A stretch of DNA of 40,628 bases from JACDAN01 sp035711385 (GCA_035711385.1 DASTCG010000096.1:1-40628), one strand, 5' to 3'. Positions 15,716 through 23,990 are shown, counted from the first letter of the stretch. Notes: generated from the sequence alone by a model not told the origin. Numbers and translations: made by a program.

Positions 15716-17218
15716 CTAGCGGCGCTTCAAATCCTCGGTTGCCGGCCCCTCGATGACCCGGCCGTCGGCCGCATAGCGCGAGCCGTGGCACGGGCAGTCC
15801 CAGCTCCGCTCGGCCGCGTTCCAGTGCACGCGGCAGTACAGGTGTCGGCAGACCGGCGACAGCTCGTGGACCTCGCCGTCGTCGTCGCGGTAGACGGCGG
15901 TCTTGCGCAGCCGCCCGACGACCGCGCCCTCCCCGGGCTCCAGGTGGTCGGCCGACTGTCCGTCTCCCGCGCGAACGCGGTCGGCGAAGAACCGGAACCC
16001 GACGCTCGCGTTCTGTGCCACCAGCTTTGCCAGCGCGGAGCGGGTCGGTCGCCGGTGGGCGTCGAACAGGCCGGCCCAGGGGTTCGTCCGTCCGACGATC
16101 GCGTCCGTGACGATCTGCGCCGCGACGGTCCCGTTCGTCATCCCCCACTTGTTGAACCCGGTCGCCATGTAGGCGTGCTCCGACCTGCGCCGGACCCGGC
16201 CCACATACGGCACCTGGTCGGGCGGCATGTAGTCCTGAGTCGACCAGCGGTACTCGACCTCGCCGGCGCCCGGCCAGTGCTCGCGCAGGAACTCCTCGAG
16301 CTGGTCATACCGCTCGGGCATGTCGTCCGCCTCGGCGACCTTATGCCCGTTTCCGCCCACGTTCAGGAGGAGGCGGCCGCCGTCCCGGATCGTCCGGACC
16401 GACCGCGTAGGCGTACCGGCATTGATGAACATGCCGTCGGGCGCCTCCGACTCATCGATCGGCGCGCAGAGCGCATAGCTGCGGTGCGGGTAGGTCTTGG
16501 CGAAGAAGAGGCCGCGATCGAGGATCGGCAGATGCGTCGCGACGACGACGTCGCGCGCCCGGACCCGCCCGAGCTCGGCGATGACGTCGCACGGCTCGCC
16601 GTGCTTCACCGTCCGCACGCGCGTCTGCTCGAAGACGTGCGAGCCGTCGCCGGGGATCGTCGCCGCCAGGGCGAGCAGGTATTTGCGCGGGTGGAACTGG
16701 GCCTGGTTCTCGAGTCGCACGGCCGCGGCGACCTCGTAGGGAAGCGGCGTCTCGCGGACGAGCTCGGCGGGTAGACCGGCCGCCTTCTCGGCCTCGACCT
16801 CCTGCTCGACCTGCTTCGCCTGCTCGGCGTCCTCGGCGTAGGCGTAGTTGGGTTTGCGCTCGAAGTCGCACTCGATCCCGTCCTCCTCGACGAACCGGGC
16901 GATCCGCTCGATCGCCGCCTGGTTCGCCTCGGCGTAGGTCCGGGCGCCGTCCTCGCCGAAGACGTCGCGGATCTTCGTGTACGCAAGCCCGTGTCCGGCC
17001 GTGACCTTCGCCGTCGTGTAGCCGGTGGCGCCCTGGACGATGCGCTTCGACTCGAGCAGCGCGACCGTCATGCCCTCGCGCTTGAGGAGGGCGGCGGCCG
17101 TGATGCCGGTGATCCCTGCGCCGACGACGGCGACGTCCACCGTCACCTCGTCGCCGAGCGACGCGTAATTCGTCTTCGGCGTCGTTCCGATCCAGAACGA
17201 CGGGCCCCCTCGGCTCAT
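15716..17218 (-). CDS. FAD-dependent oxidoreductase (DAO-type) with C-terminal Rieske [2Fe-2S] domain
   Basis: 500 aa fusion. The N-terminal DAO-type FAD domain shows GAGITG at 33-38, followed by the ATGYTTAKVTAGHG segment typical of this Rieske-fused group. The last ~95 residues are a Rieske domain: Cys457-x-His459 and Cys475-Pro-Cys477-His478, with both cluster ligand pairs intact, in a WNAAERSWDCPCHGSRY context. The enzyme would move electrons between a bound substrate, FAD and the cluster; the substrate is not known. The ATG is inside the stop of the upstream VOC gene (ATGA overlap), so the two proteins are made together. Confidence 0.93.
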   Translation of the reverse strand: MSRGGPSFWIGTTPKTNYASLGDEVTVDVAVVGAGITGITAAALLKREGMTVALLESKRIVQGATGYTTAKVTAGHGLAYTKIRDVFGEDGARTYAEANQAAIERIARFVEEDGIECDFERKPNYAYAEDAEQAKQVEQEVEAEKAAGLPAELVRETPLPYEVAAAVRLENQAQFHPRKYLLALAATIPGDGSHVFEQTRVRTVKHGEPCDVIAELGRVRARDVVVATHLPILDRGLFFAKTYPHRSYALCAPIDESEAPDGMFINAGTPTRSVRTIRDGGRLLLNVGGNGHKVAEADDMPERYDQLEEFLREHWPGAGEVEYRWSTQDYMPPDQVPYVGRVRRRSEHAYMATGFNKWGMTNGTVAAQIVTDAIVGRTNPWAGLFDAHRRPTRSALAKLVAQNASVGFRFFADRVRAGDGQSADHLEPGEGAVVGRLRKTAVYRDDDGEVHELSPVCRHLYCRVHWNAAERSWDCPCHGSRYAADGRVIEGPATEDLKRR

Positions 17219-17580
17219 TCGGGCCGGTGACAGACGACCTCGATGTTGTTGCCGTCGGGGTCGTGGACGAAGGCGGCGTAGTAGCTCGCGTGGTAGTGCG
17301 GTCGGAGGCCGGGCGGCCCGTTGTCCTCGGCGCCGGCCGCGAGCGCCGCCTCGTAGAAGGCGTCGACGGTGCTGCGGTCGGGCGAGGCGAACGCCACGTG
17401 GGCGATCGTCGGGTCGCCGCGCTGGACGACCCAGAAGTCGGGCTTCCCCTCTCGTCCGAAGCCGGCGCCCGGCCCCAGCTCCATGACGATGTCGTAGCCG
17501 AGCGGCTTCAGTGCCTGCCCGTAGAACTCCTTGCTTCGCGCGAAGTCGCGCACGTTGAGGATCACGTGGTCGATCGGCAT
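17215..17580 (-). CDS. VOC (glyoxalase/bleomycin-resistance) superfamily protein
   Basis: 121 aa single-chain vicinal-oxygen-chelate protein with two beta-alpha-beta-beta-beta modules. Candidate metal ligands: His5 in MPIDHVILNV, His61 in AHVAFAS and Glu114 in NNIEVVCH. The DPDGNNIE segment is the usual family signature. A good ribosome site (AAGGAG) lies 8 nt before ATG 17580; the open frame extending far upstream of it is a shadow of the amidohydrolase gene. Coupled to the FAD/Rieske gene by a 4-nt overlap. The substrate is unknown. Confidence 0.92.
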   Translation of the reverse strand: MPIDHVILNVRDFARSKEFYGQALKPLGYDIVMELGPGAGFGREGKPDFWVVQRGDPTIAHVAFASPDRSTVDAFYEAALAAGAEDNGPPGLRPHYHASYYAAFVHDPDGNNIEVVCHRPE

Positions 17581-17615
17581 TTCGCGGCTCCTTCCCTGCG
17601 TCGTCGGACCGAAAC

Positions 17616-17621
17616 TAGATT
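17616..17621 (+). promoter_or_regulatory. -10-like box TAGATT for the amidohydrolase gene
   Basis: TAGATT is 7 nt before ATG 17629. No Shine-Dalgarno is seen before that ATG, as expected for a leaderless message. Confidence 0.5.
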
Positions 17622-17628
17622 GTGGGCG

Positions 17629-19167
17629 ATGATCCTCGAGCGGGGCCTCGTCCGGACACTCGACCGGGCGCTGCCGACCGCTTTCGCGCTCGCCGTCGCC
17701 GGTGACCGCATCGCCGGAGCGGTCGGGGCGCACGAGACCGCACTGCCCAGCCCCGACCGCGTGGATCTCGGCGGCAGGTGCGTCGTCCCTGGGTTCTCCG
17801 ACGCGCACGTGCACTTCCCGACCTGGGCGCTGGCGCAGCGCGAGGTGCGGCTCGAGGGCGTGGGATCGGTGGAGGAGGCGGTCGGGCGCGTTCGGGACGG
17901 GCTCCGGTCGGTGCGCGAGGGCGGCTGGCTCCGCGGACGCGGCTGGCGGGACGCGGACTGGCCTTCGCTGCCGACGCGTGAGGCGCTGGACGAGGTTGCC
18001 GGCGCGGTTCCGGTCGCGCTGCTGGCGCAGGACTCGCACTCCCTGTGGGTCAACTCGGCCGGGCTCGCCCGGGCGAACGGCAACCTGGACGTCGAAGGCG
18101 GCGTCGTGGAGCGCGACGCCTCCGGCGAGCCGACGGGAATCCTGCGGGAGGAGGCGTGCTGGAGCTTCCGCGACCGGTACGTCGAGATCGGCGACGGCGA
18201 GTACCTCGAGGCGATGCGGGAGGGGTTGCGGATCGCCGCCGGGCGGGGCGTGACGGCCGTCCACGACAAGGACGGCTGGATCGGCGCCCTCCGCTTCTGG
18301 CAGGCGCTCGCCGCGGAAGGCTTGCTCTCGCTCCGCGTCTGGCAGTCCCTTCCCGCCGATCAGCTCACCCGGGTGGCCGAGCTCCAGCTGCGGAGCGGCC
18401 TCGGCGACGGGTTCCTCCGCTTCGGCTACCTGAAGGCGTTCATGGATGGAACGCTCGGCTCCCGAACGGCGAGGATGCTGGACGGCAGCGGCGTCGAGAT
18501 CACGAGCCGCGAGACGCTCGCCGACATCCTGCGGGGAGCCGCCGCGGCGGGCTGGCCTGTCGCCGTCCATGCGATCGGAGACCTCGCGAACCGGGAGGCG
18601 CTCGACGCGTTTGCGGAGACGCGGGACGCATGGGCGCCGCTCGGGCTGCGGCACCGGATCGAGCACGCGCAGCTCCTCGCGCCCGAGGACGTCGGTCGCT
18701 TTGCCGAGCTGGGTGTCGCCGCCTCCGTCCAGTTCAGCCACGCTCCCTCCGACCGCGACCTCGCCGACCGGTTCTGGGCCGGGAAGACAGGCGGGGCGTA
18801 CGCCTACCGCTCGCTCGTCGACTCCGGCGCGGTGGTGGCGAACGGCTCCGACGCGCCGATCGAGGAGCTCGACCCGCTCGCCGGCATCCGCGCCGGGGTG
18901 CTGCGAACGCTCGACGAGCGTGAGCCGTGGCACCCGGAACACGCGGTGACCCTCGAGCAGGCGTTCGAGGCGACGTGTGTTACGCCGGCGTGGCTCTCGT
19001 ACGACGAGCACCGCCGCGGAAAGCTCACCCCCGGCTTCCTCGCCGACCTGGTCGTCCTCGACCGCGACCCGTTCGCGGTCGCACCGGAGGAGCTGGCCGA
19101 CGTCCAGGTGGTGGCGACCATGGTCGGCGGCCACTGGACCCACAACCCGCCTCCTTGGGACACCTGA
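17629..19167 (+). CDS. amidohydrolase family protein, YtcJ-like
   Basis: 512 aa metal-dependent hydrolase. The first metal-binding motif is SDAHVHF with His60 and His62; later metal or catalytic positions appear in VAVHAIGD, RIEHAQLL and NGSDAPIE. The N- and C-terminal beta-sandwich halves are present, ending in LTPGFLADLVVLDRDPF, a segment shared with urease-superfamily proteins of the YtcJ/amidohydrolase_3 group. The start is ATG 17629; longer frames upstream overlap the VOC gene and are not supported. Family members act on amide or carbamate substrates, but the actual one is unknown. The stop is followed directly by the repeat element at 19168. Confidence 0.93.
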   Translation: MILERGLVRTLDRALPTAFALAVAGDRIAGAVGAHETALPSPDRVDLGGRCVVPGFSDAHVHFPTWALAQREVRLEGVGSVEEAVGRVRDGLRSVREGGWLRGRGWRDADWPSLPTREALDEVAGAVPVALLAQDSHSLWVNSAGLARANGNLDVEGGVVERDASGEPTGILREEACWSFRDRYVEIGDGEYLEAMREGLRIAAGRGVTAVHDKDGWIGALRFWQALAAEGLLSLRVWQSLPADQLTRVAELQLRSGLGDGFLRFGYLKAFMDGTLGSRTARMLDGSGVEITSRETLADILRGAAAAGWPVAVHAIGDLANREALDAFAETRDAWAPLGLRHRIEHAQLLAPEDVGRFAELGVAASVQFSHAPSDRDLADRFWAGKTGGAYAYRSLVDSGAVVANGSDAPIEELDPLAGIRAGVLRTLDEREPWHPEHAVTLEQAFEATCVTPAWLSYDEHRRGKLTPGFLADLVVLDRDPFAVAPEELADVQVVATMVGGHWTHNPPPWDT

Positions 19168-19323
19168 GCCGGGGTCAGACCCCCGCGCGATTCAGGAACA
19201 ACTCGCCCACAGGAAGGACACGTCCGACCCCGCAGCCATGCGAGCTCGTTCGTGTTTCGTGTGCGTTCCGCGCATCCGGCGTGCGTCTCTCGCGCGGCTT
19301 TCGCGACGGGGTCTGACCCCGGC
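19168..19323. repeat. 156-bp element bounded by 16-bp perfect inverted repeats
   Basis: Left end GCCGGGGTCAGACCCC (19168-19183) is a perfect inverted match to the right end, GGGGTCTGACCCCGGC (19308-19323). Each end contains the near-palindrome GGGGTC-GACCCC. The interior has a third partial copy (GTCCGACCCC) but is not a full foldback. The element fills the whole gap between two convergent genes: it begins right after the amidohydrolase stop, and its last base is the first base of the peptidase stop triplet. It may act as a bidirectional terminator or be a MITE; no transposase is present. Confidence 0.65.
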
Positions 19324-20663
19324 TACGGGCGGAGCGACTCGTACGCCCGGAAGAGCTCCTTCGCCGCCTCGACCGCGAGCGGGATGTGCTCGACGAGCAG
19401 CCGCTCGTTCGGGGAATGGATGTTCCCCTCGGGAAGGTCGAAGCCGGTGATCACCGTCGGGATGCCCCTGTCGGCGAGCGCCGGCACGATCGGAAGCGTC
19501 CCGCCGACCCGAATCAGGAGCGGCCGCGCGCCGACCACCTTCTCGAACGCGTCCTGTCCGAGGCGGATCGCGTCGGCGTGGGGAGGGATCAGGCCGGGAG
19601 GCGCGCTCGACCAGCGCTCGACCTCGACGTCGGCGCCCGCAGGCGCAGCGTCGCGAATCAGCCGGTCGAGGACGGCCGCGATCTCGTCCGGATCCTGACC
19701 TGGCGCCAGGCGGATGGAGACGTTCGCCTCCGCGAACACCGGCAGGACGGTCTTCTGGAGCTTCGCCTCGCCGCCCACGAACCCGTTGACGGTGACAGCC
19801 GGCTCGCCCCACGTCCGGACGTAGAACTGCTCCGCCGCCGCCGCGTCCGCCGGCCGTGCCCCTCCCTCCGCGAGCAGCCGGTCGCCGGGGTCGAGCTCCC
19901 TCCAGGCGCCCGCCTCCTCCTCCGACGGCGGAACGAGCCCGGCACGCAGCGGCTCGGGCAGCAGGCCGTCCTCCCCGGGCAGGACGCCGCGCAGGGCCTG
20001 CATGAGCGCGTCGGTCGCGCTGAGCGCCGCCCCGCCGAAGACGCCCGAGTGCAGGTCCCGCTCGCCGGTCCGCACACGGACGTGCGTGTAGACGAGCCCG
20101 CGCGTCCCGACGTGGAAGACCGGCGCTCCCGGCCGGAGCATGGCCGAGTCGAAGATGACCGCAGCGTCCGCCCCTCGCTCGTCGGCGGCGATGAAGTCCA
20201 CGACCTGGTGACCCCCGGTCTCCTCCTCTCCGTCGCACACGAACCGGACGTTCACTGGCAGCTCGCCGGCCGCCGCGAGCTCCTCGGTCGCCTTCAGGAG
20301 CGCCCAGAGCTGGCCCTTGTCGTCGGCCGTTCCGCGCCCGTACAGCCATCCGTCCCGGATCACGGGCTCGAACGGCGGGCTGTCCCAGGCATCGTCAGGG
20401 CCGGACGGCTGCACGTCGAAGTGCCCGTAGCAGAGCACGGTCGGCGCATCCTCGGCGCTGCCGGACGCCCGGACCTCCCCGACCGCGAGCGGGAAGGTCT
20501 CCGTCTCGACGAGCCCGGCCTCGCCGCCCATCCGGCGCACGGCGTCGGCCACCCACTCCGCCGCCCGGCGCACGTCGCCGGACCGCTCGGCGTCCGCGCT
20601 GATCGAGGGAATGCGCAGGAGCTCGGACAGCTCCTCCATCCAGCCTTGCTCGAGCTCGGCCAC
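19323..20663 (-). CDS. M20 family metallopeptidase (dipeptidase/CNDP-like)
   Basis: 446 aa zinc peptidase of the ArgE/DapE/carnosinase group. Metal-site residues: His81 and Asp83 in YGHFDVQPSG, bridging Asp114 in GTADDKG, and the catalytic Glu147 in the DGEEETGG segment. The lid/dimerisation domain follows (GTRGLVYTHV, RDLHSGVFGGA). RGTADDKGQ is typical of the M20 dipeptidase subgroup rather than of ArgE. It starts at GTG 20663, 15 nt after the sigma-factor stop and with a -10-like box 8 nt upstream, so it may be both co-transcribed with rpoD and separately expressed. Its substrate is probably a dipeptide or acylated amino acid. Confidence 0.93.
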   Translation of the reverse strand: MAELEQGWMEELSELLRIPSISADAERSGDVRRAAEWVADAVRRMGGEAGLVETETFPLAVGEVRASGSAEDAPTVLCYGHFDVQPSGPDDAWDSPPFEPVIRDGWLYGRGTADDKGQLWALLKATEELAAAGELPVNVRFVCDGEEETGGHQVVDFIAADERGADAAVIFDSAMLRPGAPVFHVGTRGLVYTHVRVRTGERDLHSGVFGGAALSATDALMQALRGVLPGEDGLLPEPLRAGLVPPSEEEAGAWRELDPGDRLLAEGGARPADAAAAEQFYVRTWGEPAVTVNGFVGGEAKLQKTVLPVFAEANVSIRLAPGQDPDEIAAVLDRLIRDAAPAGADVEVERWSSAPPGLIPPHADAIRLGQDAFEKVVGARPLLIRVGGTLPIVPALADRGIPTVITGFDLPEGNIHSPNERLLVEHIPLAVEAAKELFRAYESLRP

Positions 20664-20671
20664 GGCGGCCG

Positions 20672-20677
20672 AGTCTA
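20672..20677 (-). promoter_or_regulatory. -10-like box TAGACT for the M20 peptidase gene
   Basis: TAGACT lies 8 nt before GTG 20663, partly in the short gap after rpoD. Its operon position makes a chance match more possible. Confidence 0.3.
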
Positions 20678-20678
20678 C

Positions 20679-21740
20679 TTAGGCGACGCGGAGCTTCTGC
20701 GAATCCGCGAGCGCGCGGAGCTTCTTCAGGCTCTGGTTCTCGATCTGCCGGATGCGCTCGCGCGTGACCTGGAAGGTGCGGCCGACCTCGTCGAGCGTCC
20801 GGGGCTGCTCCCCGTTGAGCCCGTAGCGCAGCTCGAGCACCCGCCGCTCCCGCTCGGAGAGCGTCCCCAGGATCTTCACCAGCGCCTCCTTGCGGAGCAC
20901 GTCCTCGGCGACCTCCTCCGGCTGGGGCGCGAGCTCGTCGGTGATGAAGTGCCCGAACTCGGACTCCTCGTCGTCGCCGACCGGCTTCTCGAGCGAGACC
21001 GGCGTCTGCGCGCTGCGCCGGATCTGGTCGACCTCGTCGACGGTCAGGTCGAGCTCGTCGGCGATCTCCGAAGAGCTCGGCTCACGGCCGCGCTCGGCCC
21101 GGAGCTTGCGCTCCGTGCGGAGGATCTTGTTCAGCTTCTCGACCACGTGCACCGGCATCCGGATCGTCCGCGCCTTGTCGGCGAGTGCCCTCGCCACCGC
21201 CTGCCGGATCCACCACGTCGCGTAGGTGGAGAACTTGAAGCCCTTGCGGTGGTCGAACTTCTCGGCCGCCCGCACGAGGCCGATCGTCCCCTCCTGGATG
21301 AGATCGAGGAACGGCAGCCCCTGGTTCCGGTACCGCTTCGCGATCGAGACGACGAGGCGAAGGTTCGCCTCCACCATCGCCTTCTTCGCGCTGTGGTCGC
21401 CGCGTTCGATCCGTTTGGCGAGCTCGATCTCCTGCGCCGCCGTCAGGAGGTCGACCTTGCCGATGTCCTTGAGGAAGAGCTGGAGCGCCTCCGTCGAGAC
21501 CTCGCGCTCCTCGACCTCCGGCTCGACCTCGTCCTCCTCGGACTTGTCGACGACCTCGATGTGCAGCTCGTCGAGCTTGCCGTAGAACTCCTCCAGCTGA
21601 CCAGGGTCCAGCTCGAGCTCGTCGACGGCGACGGCGAGGTCGTCGGATGCCAGCTGGCCCGACTCCTGCGCGCTTGCGATCAGTGCATCGAAGATGCCCT
21701 CGGAGGGCGCTTGCTGTTCGGCGATCCCGACTTGCTCCAC
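20679..21740 (-). CDS. rpoD: primary RNA polymerase sigma factor (RpoD/SigA type)
   Basis: 353 aa sigma-70 factor that directs RNA polymerase to housekeeping promoters. Region 1.2 is seen as LQLFLKDIGKVDLL, region 2 as FLDLIQEGTIGLVRAAEKFD and GFKFSTYATWWIRQAV, region 3 as PVHVVEKLNKI, and region 4.2 as the helix-turn-helix VTRERIRQIENQSLKKLR. Region 1.1 is short and acidic. These segments match primary factors rather than alternative ones. The start is GTG 21740, with AGGAG about 13 nt upstream. A 29-codon ORF precedes it in the same transcript, and the TPR gene lies upstream of that. Confidence 0.95.
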   Translation of the reverse strand: MEQVGIAEQQAPSEGIFDALIASAQESGQLASDDLAVAVDELELDPGQLEEFYGKLDELHIEVVDKSEEDEVEPEVEEREVSTEALQLFLKDIGKVDLLTAAQEIELAKRIERGDHSAKKAMVEANLRLVVSIAKRYRNQGLPFLDLIQEGTIGLVRAAEKFDHRKGFKFSTYATWWIRQAVARALADKARTIRMPVHVVEKLNKILRTERKLRAERGREPSSSEIADELDLTVDEVDQIRRSAQTPVSLEKPVGDDEESEFGHFITDELAPQPEEVAEDVLRKEALVKILGTLSERERRVLELRYGLNGEQPRTLDEVGRTFQVTRERIRQIENQSLKKLRALADSQKLRVA

Positions 21741-21767
21741 CCGGTTCCCCTCTCCTGTCCGGTGGTG

Positions 21768-21857
21768 CTACTCCCCCAAAAGCTGCTTGAGCATGGCGCA
21801 TCCTTCCAAAGGACCTGTCCGACCGCCATAGGCCGACCGGCCCATCTTGTTGTTCAT
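21768..21857 (-). CDS. candidate 29-aa small protein or leader peptide upstream of rpoD
   Basis: The ORF begins with ATG 21857, 5 nt after the TAG stop of the TPR gene, with AGGA 5 nt before it. It ends at TAG 21768-21770, 27 nt before the rpoD GTG. The peptide begins MNNKMGRSAYGG and ends MLKQLLGE, with one Cys at residue 20; third codon positions are about 72% G/C. It fills the only gap in a transcript of closely spaced genes. It may be a real small protein, a leader peptide affecting rpoD translation, or a chance frame. I know of no named family for it. Confidence 0.4.
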   Translation of the reverse strand: MNNKMGRSAYGGRTGPLEGCAMLKQLLGE

Positions 21858-21862
21858 CGGTC

Positions 21863-22819
21863 CTATCGGTTGTCCACACCCTCTAGACGGCGCAGAAGGC
21901 GTCGAGCTTCCGTCGAGAAAGGCGGGCCGAGGCGAATTGCCCGGTTGAGCTGCCGTTTCGCGTCCTCGACGTCTCCGAGCCAGAGCAGCAGCAGCCCGAG
22001 GTGGAACCGCGCCGTGCCTGCGTGCGGAAACCGCCGGGTGAGCGGGCCGAGCCGGGAGAACGCGCGTTCGGGGTGCTCCTTGTCGAACCGGCCGACGGCG
22101 TCCGCCACGAGGGCGTCGGGATCTTCGGGCGCGAGCTTCGCGGCGGCCGAGAACTCGCGTCGGGCCGAGACAGGTCGCTCGATCCGCTGGAGTGCGACCC
22201 CGTAGAGGAGCTTCGCGCGGGCGTCGCGGCGGCGGGCGCGCCGGCGAAGGGCGGCGAGCTGGGCAGGCGCCGGCAGGGCGCGTACGGCCGAGGGGCCGCG
22301 GAAGCTCGGCACGAAGGTCGGCAGGCCGGGAGCGAGGCGCCGGTAGAGGAGGTCACCCGCGCGGACGGCGAAGGCCGAGTCCGGGTCGCGCGTCGCCGTC
22401 CGGCGCCAGGCTGCGACGGCGCCGTCGGTGTTCCCGTCCCAGAAGCGCGCGAGCCCGAGGTGGAAGAGCACGGCGCCGCTTCCTGGATGGCTGCGAGCGA
22501 GCTCCTCGAGGCGCTCGAGGCTCCGGTCGGGCCAGGCGGCGATCGCCTCGCCCGCCTGCGCCTGGAGGGAGCTGCCCTGCGCGAAGGCGGCCCGCGCGCG
22601 CTCGCGGCGTCCGTGCGCGAGGAGCCCGGCCGCGCGGCGCAGGGTCTGCGCCTCGCGATCGGTCCGGACGCCCACGTCGACGAGCACGGGCGGGGAGCCC
22701 TTCGGGCGAGCGGCCTCCGGCTGGTCGTCCCCCCCGAGGACCGCGACGCCCGCGGCCACGCCGACGGCGGCCGCGAGAGCGGCGGCTGCGACCAGGAGGA
22801 CCCGTGTGCGCTGGCTCAT
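21863..22819 (-). CDS. membrane-anchored tetratricopeptide-repeat protein
   Basis: 318 aa. One hydrophobic segment at residues 5-30 follows a short basic N-terminus and probably anchors the protein with the rest outside the cytoplasm. The body has helical repeats of TPR type: HPGSGAVLFHLGLARFWDGN, DPDSAFAVRAGDLLYRRL, ARAKLLYGVALQRI, EDPDALVADAVGRFDKEHPE and HAGTARFHLGLLLLWLGDVE. It begins at ATG 22819, with a -10-like box 9 nt before it, and is the first gene of the transcript leading to rpoD. Function unknown; TPR proteins usually hold partner proteins. Confidence 0.86.
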   Translation of the reverse strand: MSQRTRVLLVAAAALAAAVGVAAGVAVLGGDDQPEAARPKGSPPVLVDVGVRTDREAQTLRRAAGLLAHGRRERARAAFAQGSSLQAQAGEAIAAWPDRSLERLEELARSHPGSGAVLFHLGLARFWDGNTDGAVAAWRRTATRDPDSAFAVRAGDLLYRRLAPGLPTFVPSFRGPSAVRALPAPAQLAALRRRARRRDARAKLLYGVALQRIERPVSARREFSAAAKLAPEDPDALVADAVGRFDKEHPERAFSRLGPLTRRFPHAGTARFHLGLLLLWLGDVEDAKRQLNRAIRLGPPFSTEARRLLRRLEGVDNR

Positions 22820-22828
22820 CGCGGCTCC

Positions 22829-22834
22829 ACGGTA
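22829..22834 (-). promoter_or_regulatory. -10-like box TACCGT for the TPR gene
   Basis: TACCGT is 9 nt before ATG 22819 and would drive the TPR-small ORF-rpoD-peptidase transcript. It is divergent from the box at 22852. Confidence 0.35.
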
Positions 22835-22851
22835 GCCCCAAGGGCCGCGGC

Positions 22852-22857
22852 TATCCT
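22852..22857 (+). promoter_or_regulatory. -10-like box TATCCT for the cysteine-biosynthesis operon
   Basis: TATCCT is 8 nt before ATG 22866, the first gene of the sulfur-carrier operon. No cysteine-responsive operator or riboswitch is recognisable in the 46-bp gap. Confidence 0.5.
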
Positions 22858-22865
22858 CACTTCCG

Positions 22866-23990
22866 ATGTCACTCAGAGATCAGGTTCGCGAGATCAGCGC
22901 CGAGGACGCGCGCGACGCCGACGCGGTGCTCGTCGACGTCCGCAGCGACGAGGAGTGGAAGGTCGGCCACATCCCCGAGGCGGTCCACATCCCGATGTCG
23001 GAGCTCGGGGCCCGCCTCCCGGAGCTCGTGCCCGATCGGGCCCGACGTCTCGTCACCTACTGCGCAACCGGTCGCCGGTCGCTGATCGTGCTCCCCGAGC
23101 TGGACGACCTCGGCTACGAGGACACGGCCTCGATGGCCGGCGGGATCGTCGCCTGGCAGAACCTCGGCTTCCCCGTCGAGTCGGACAGCGCGCTCGACGC
23201 AGAGCAGCGCGAGCGCTACAGCCGGCACCTCCTCATCCCCGAGGTCGGCGAGGACGGCCAGCGGCGGTTGCTGGAGACGCGGATGCTGCTGATCGGTGCC
23301 GGGGGCCTCGGCTCCCCGGCCGCCCTGTACCTGGCCGCAGCCGGCGTCGGCCGCATCGGCATCGTCGACGACGACGTCGTCGACTCCTCGAACCTCCAAC
23401 GCCAGGTGCTCCACTCGACGGCCGCCCTCGGCGAGCGCAAGGCGCGCTCGGCCCGGAGGGCCCTCCAGGAGCTCAACCCGGACGTCCAGGTGGCCACCTA
23501 CGAGGAGCGGCTCACCTCGGAGAACGTCGACCGGATCCTCTCCGACGGCTGGGACCTGATCGTGGACGGCGCCGACAACTTTCCGACGCGCTACCTGCTG
23601 AACGACGCCTCCGTCTGGCACGGCGTGCCGGTCGTCCACGGCTCGATCTACCGGTTCGAGGGCCAGGTCACCGTCTTCAAGCCGCACGAAGGGCCGTGCT
23701 ACCGCTGCCTCTTCCCGCAGCCGCCCCCGCCCGAGCTGGCCCCGAGCTGCGCCGAGGGCGGCGTCCTCGGCGTGCTACCGGGAGTGATCGGCTCGCTCCA
23801 GGCGAACGAGGCGCTCAAGCTCGCGCTCGGGATCGGCGAGCCGGCGATCGGGCGGCTGCTGCTCTTCGACGCCCTCGCGGCCCGGCTCGACGAGGTGCAC
23901 GTGCGCCGCGATCCGGCCTGCCCGGTTTGCGGCGAGCACCCGACGATCACCGAGTACATCGACTACGTCGAGTTCTGTTCGGCCCGATGA
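22866..23990 (+). CDS. adenylyltransferase (MoeB/ThiF/MoeZ-like) with N-terminal rhodanese domain
   Basis: 374 aa. Residues ~1-105 are a rhodanese domain with the active-site loop CATGRRS (Cys66). Residues ~110-374 are an E1-like adenylation domain with GAGGLGS at 144-150, the SNLQRQ segment, and Zn-binding pairs CYRC and CPVC. Such enzymes adenylate the C-terminal Gly of a ubiquitin-like sulfur carrier and hand on persulfide sulfur to form a thiocarboxylate. Here the likely carrier is CysO, encoded next with an ATGA overlap. In MoeZ/MOCS3 the rhodanese is C-terminal; here the order is reversed. A role in molybdopterin synthesis as well cannot be excluded. Confidence 0.93.
   Translation: MSLRDQVREISAEDARDADAVLVDVRSDEEWKVGHIPEAVHIPMSELGARLPELVPDRARRLVTYCATGRRSLIVLPELDDLGYEDTASMAGGIVAWQNLGFPVESDSALDAEQRERYSRHLLIPEVGEDGQRRLLETRMLLIGAGGLGSPAALYLAAAGVGRIGIVDDDVVDSSNLQRQVLHSTAALGERKARSARRALQELNPDVQVATYEERLTSENVDRILSDGWDLIVDGADNFPTRYLLNDASVWHGVPVVHGSIYRFEGQVTVFKPHEGPCYRCLFPQPPPPELAPSCAEGGVLGVLPGVIGSLQANEALKLALGIGEPAIGRLLLFDALAARLDEVHVRRDPACPVCGEHPTITEYIDYVEFCSAR

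Noticed and set aside
17215..19143. 642-codon minus-strand frame that includes the VOC protein
   Set aside because: Only the last 121 codons, from ATG 17580 with its ribosome site, are real; the rest is antisense to the amidohydrolase gene.
19386..22205. Very long plus-strand open frame (939 codons) across the peptidase, rpoD and TPR genes
   Set aside because: It is antisense to three well-recognised minus-strand genes and has a low-complexity Arg/Leu/Glu-rich translation; long antisense frames are expected in GC-rich DNA.
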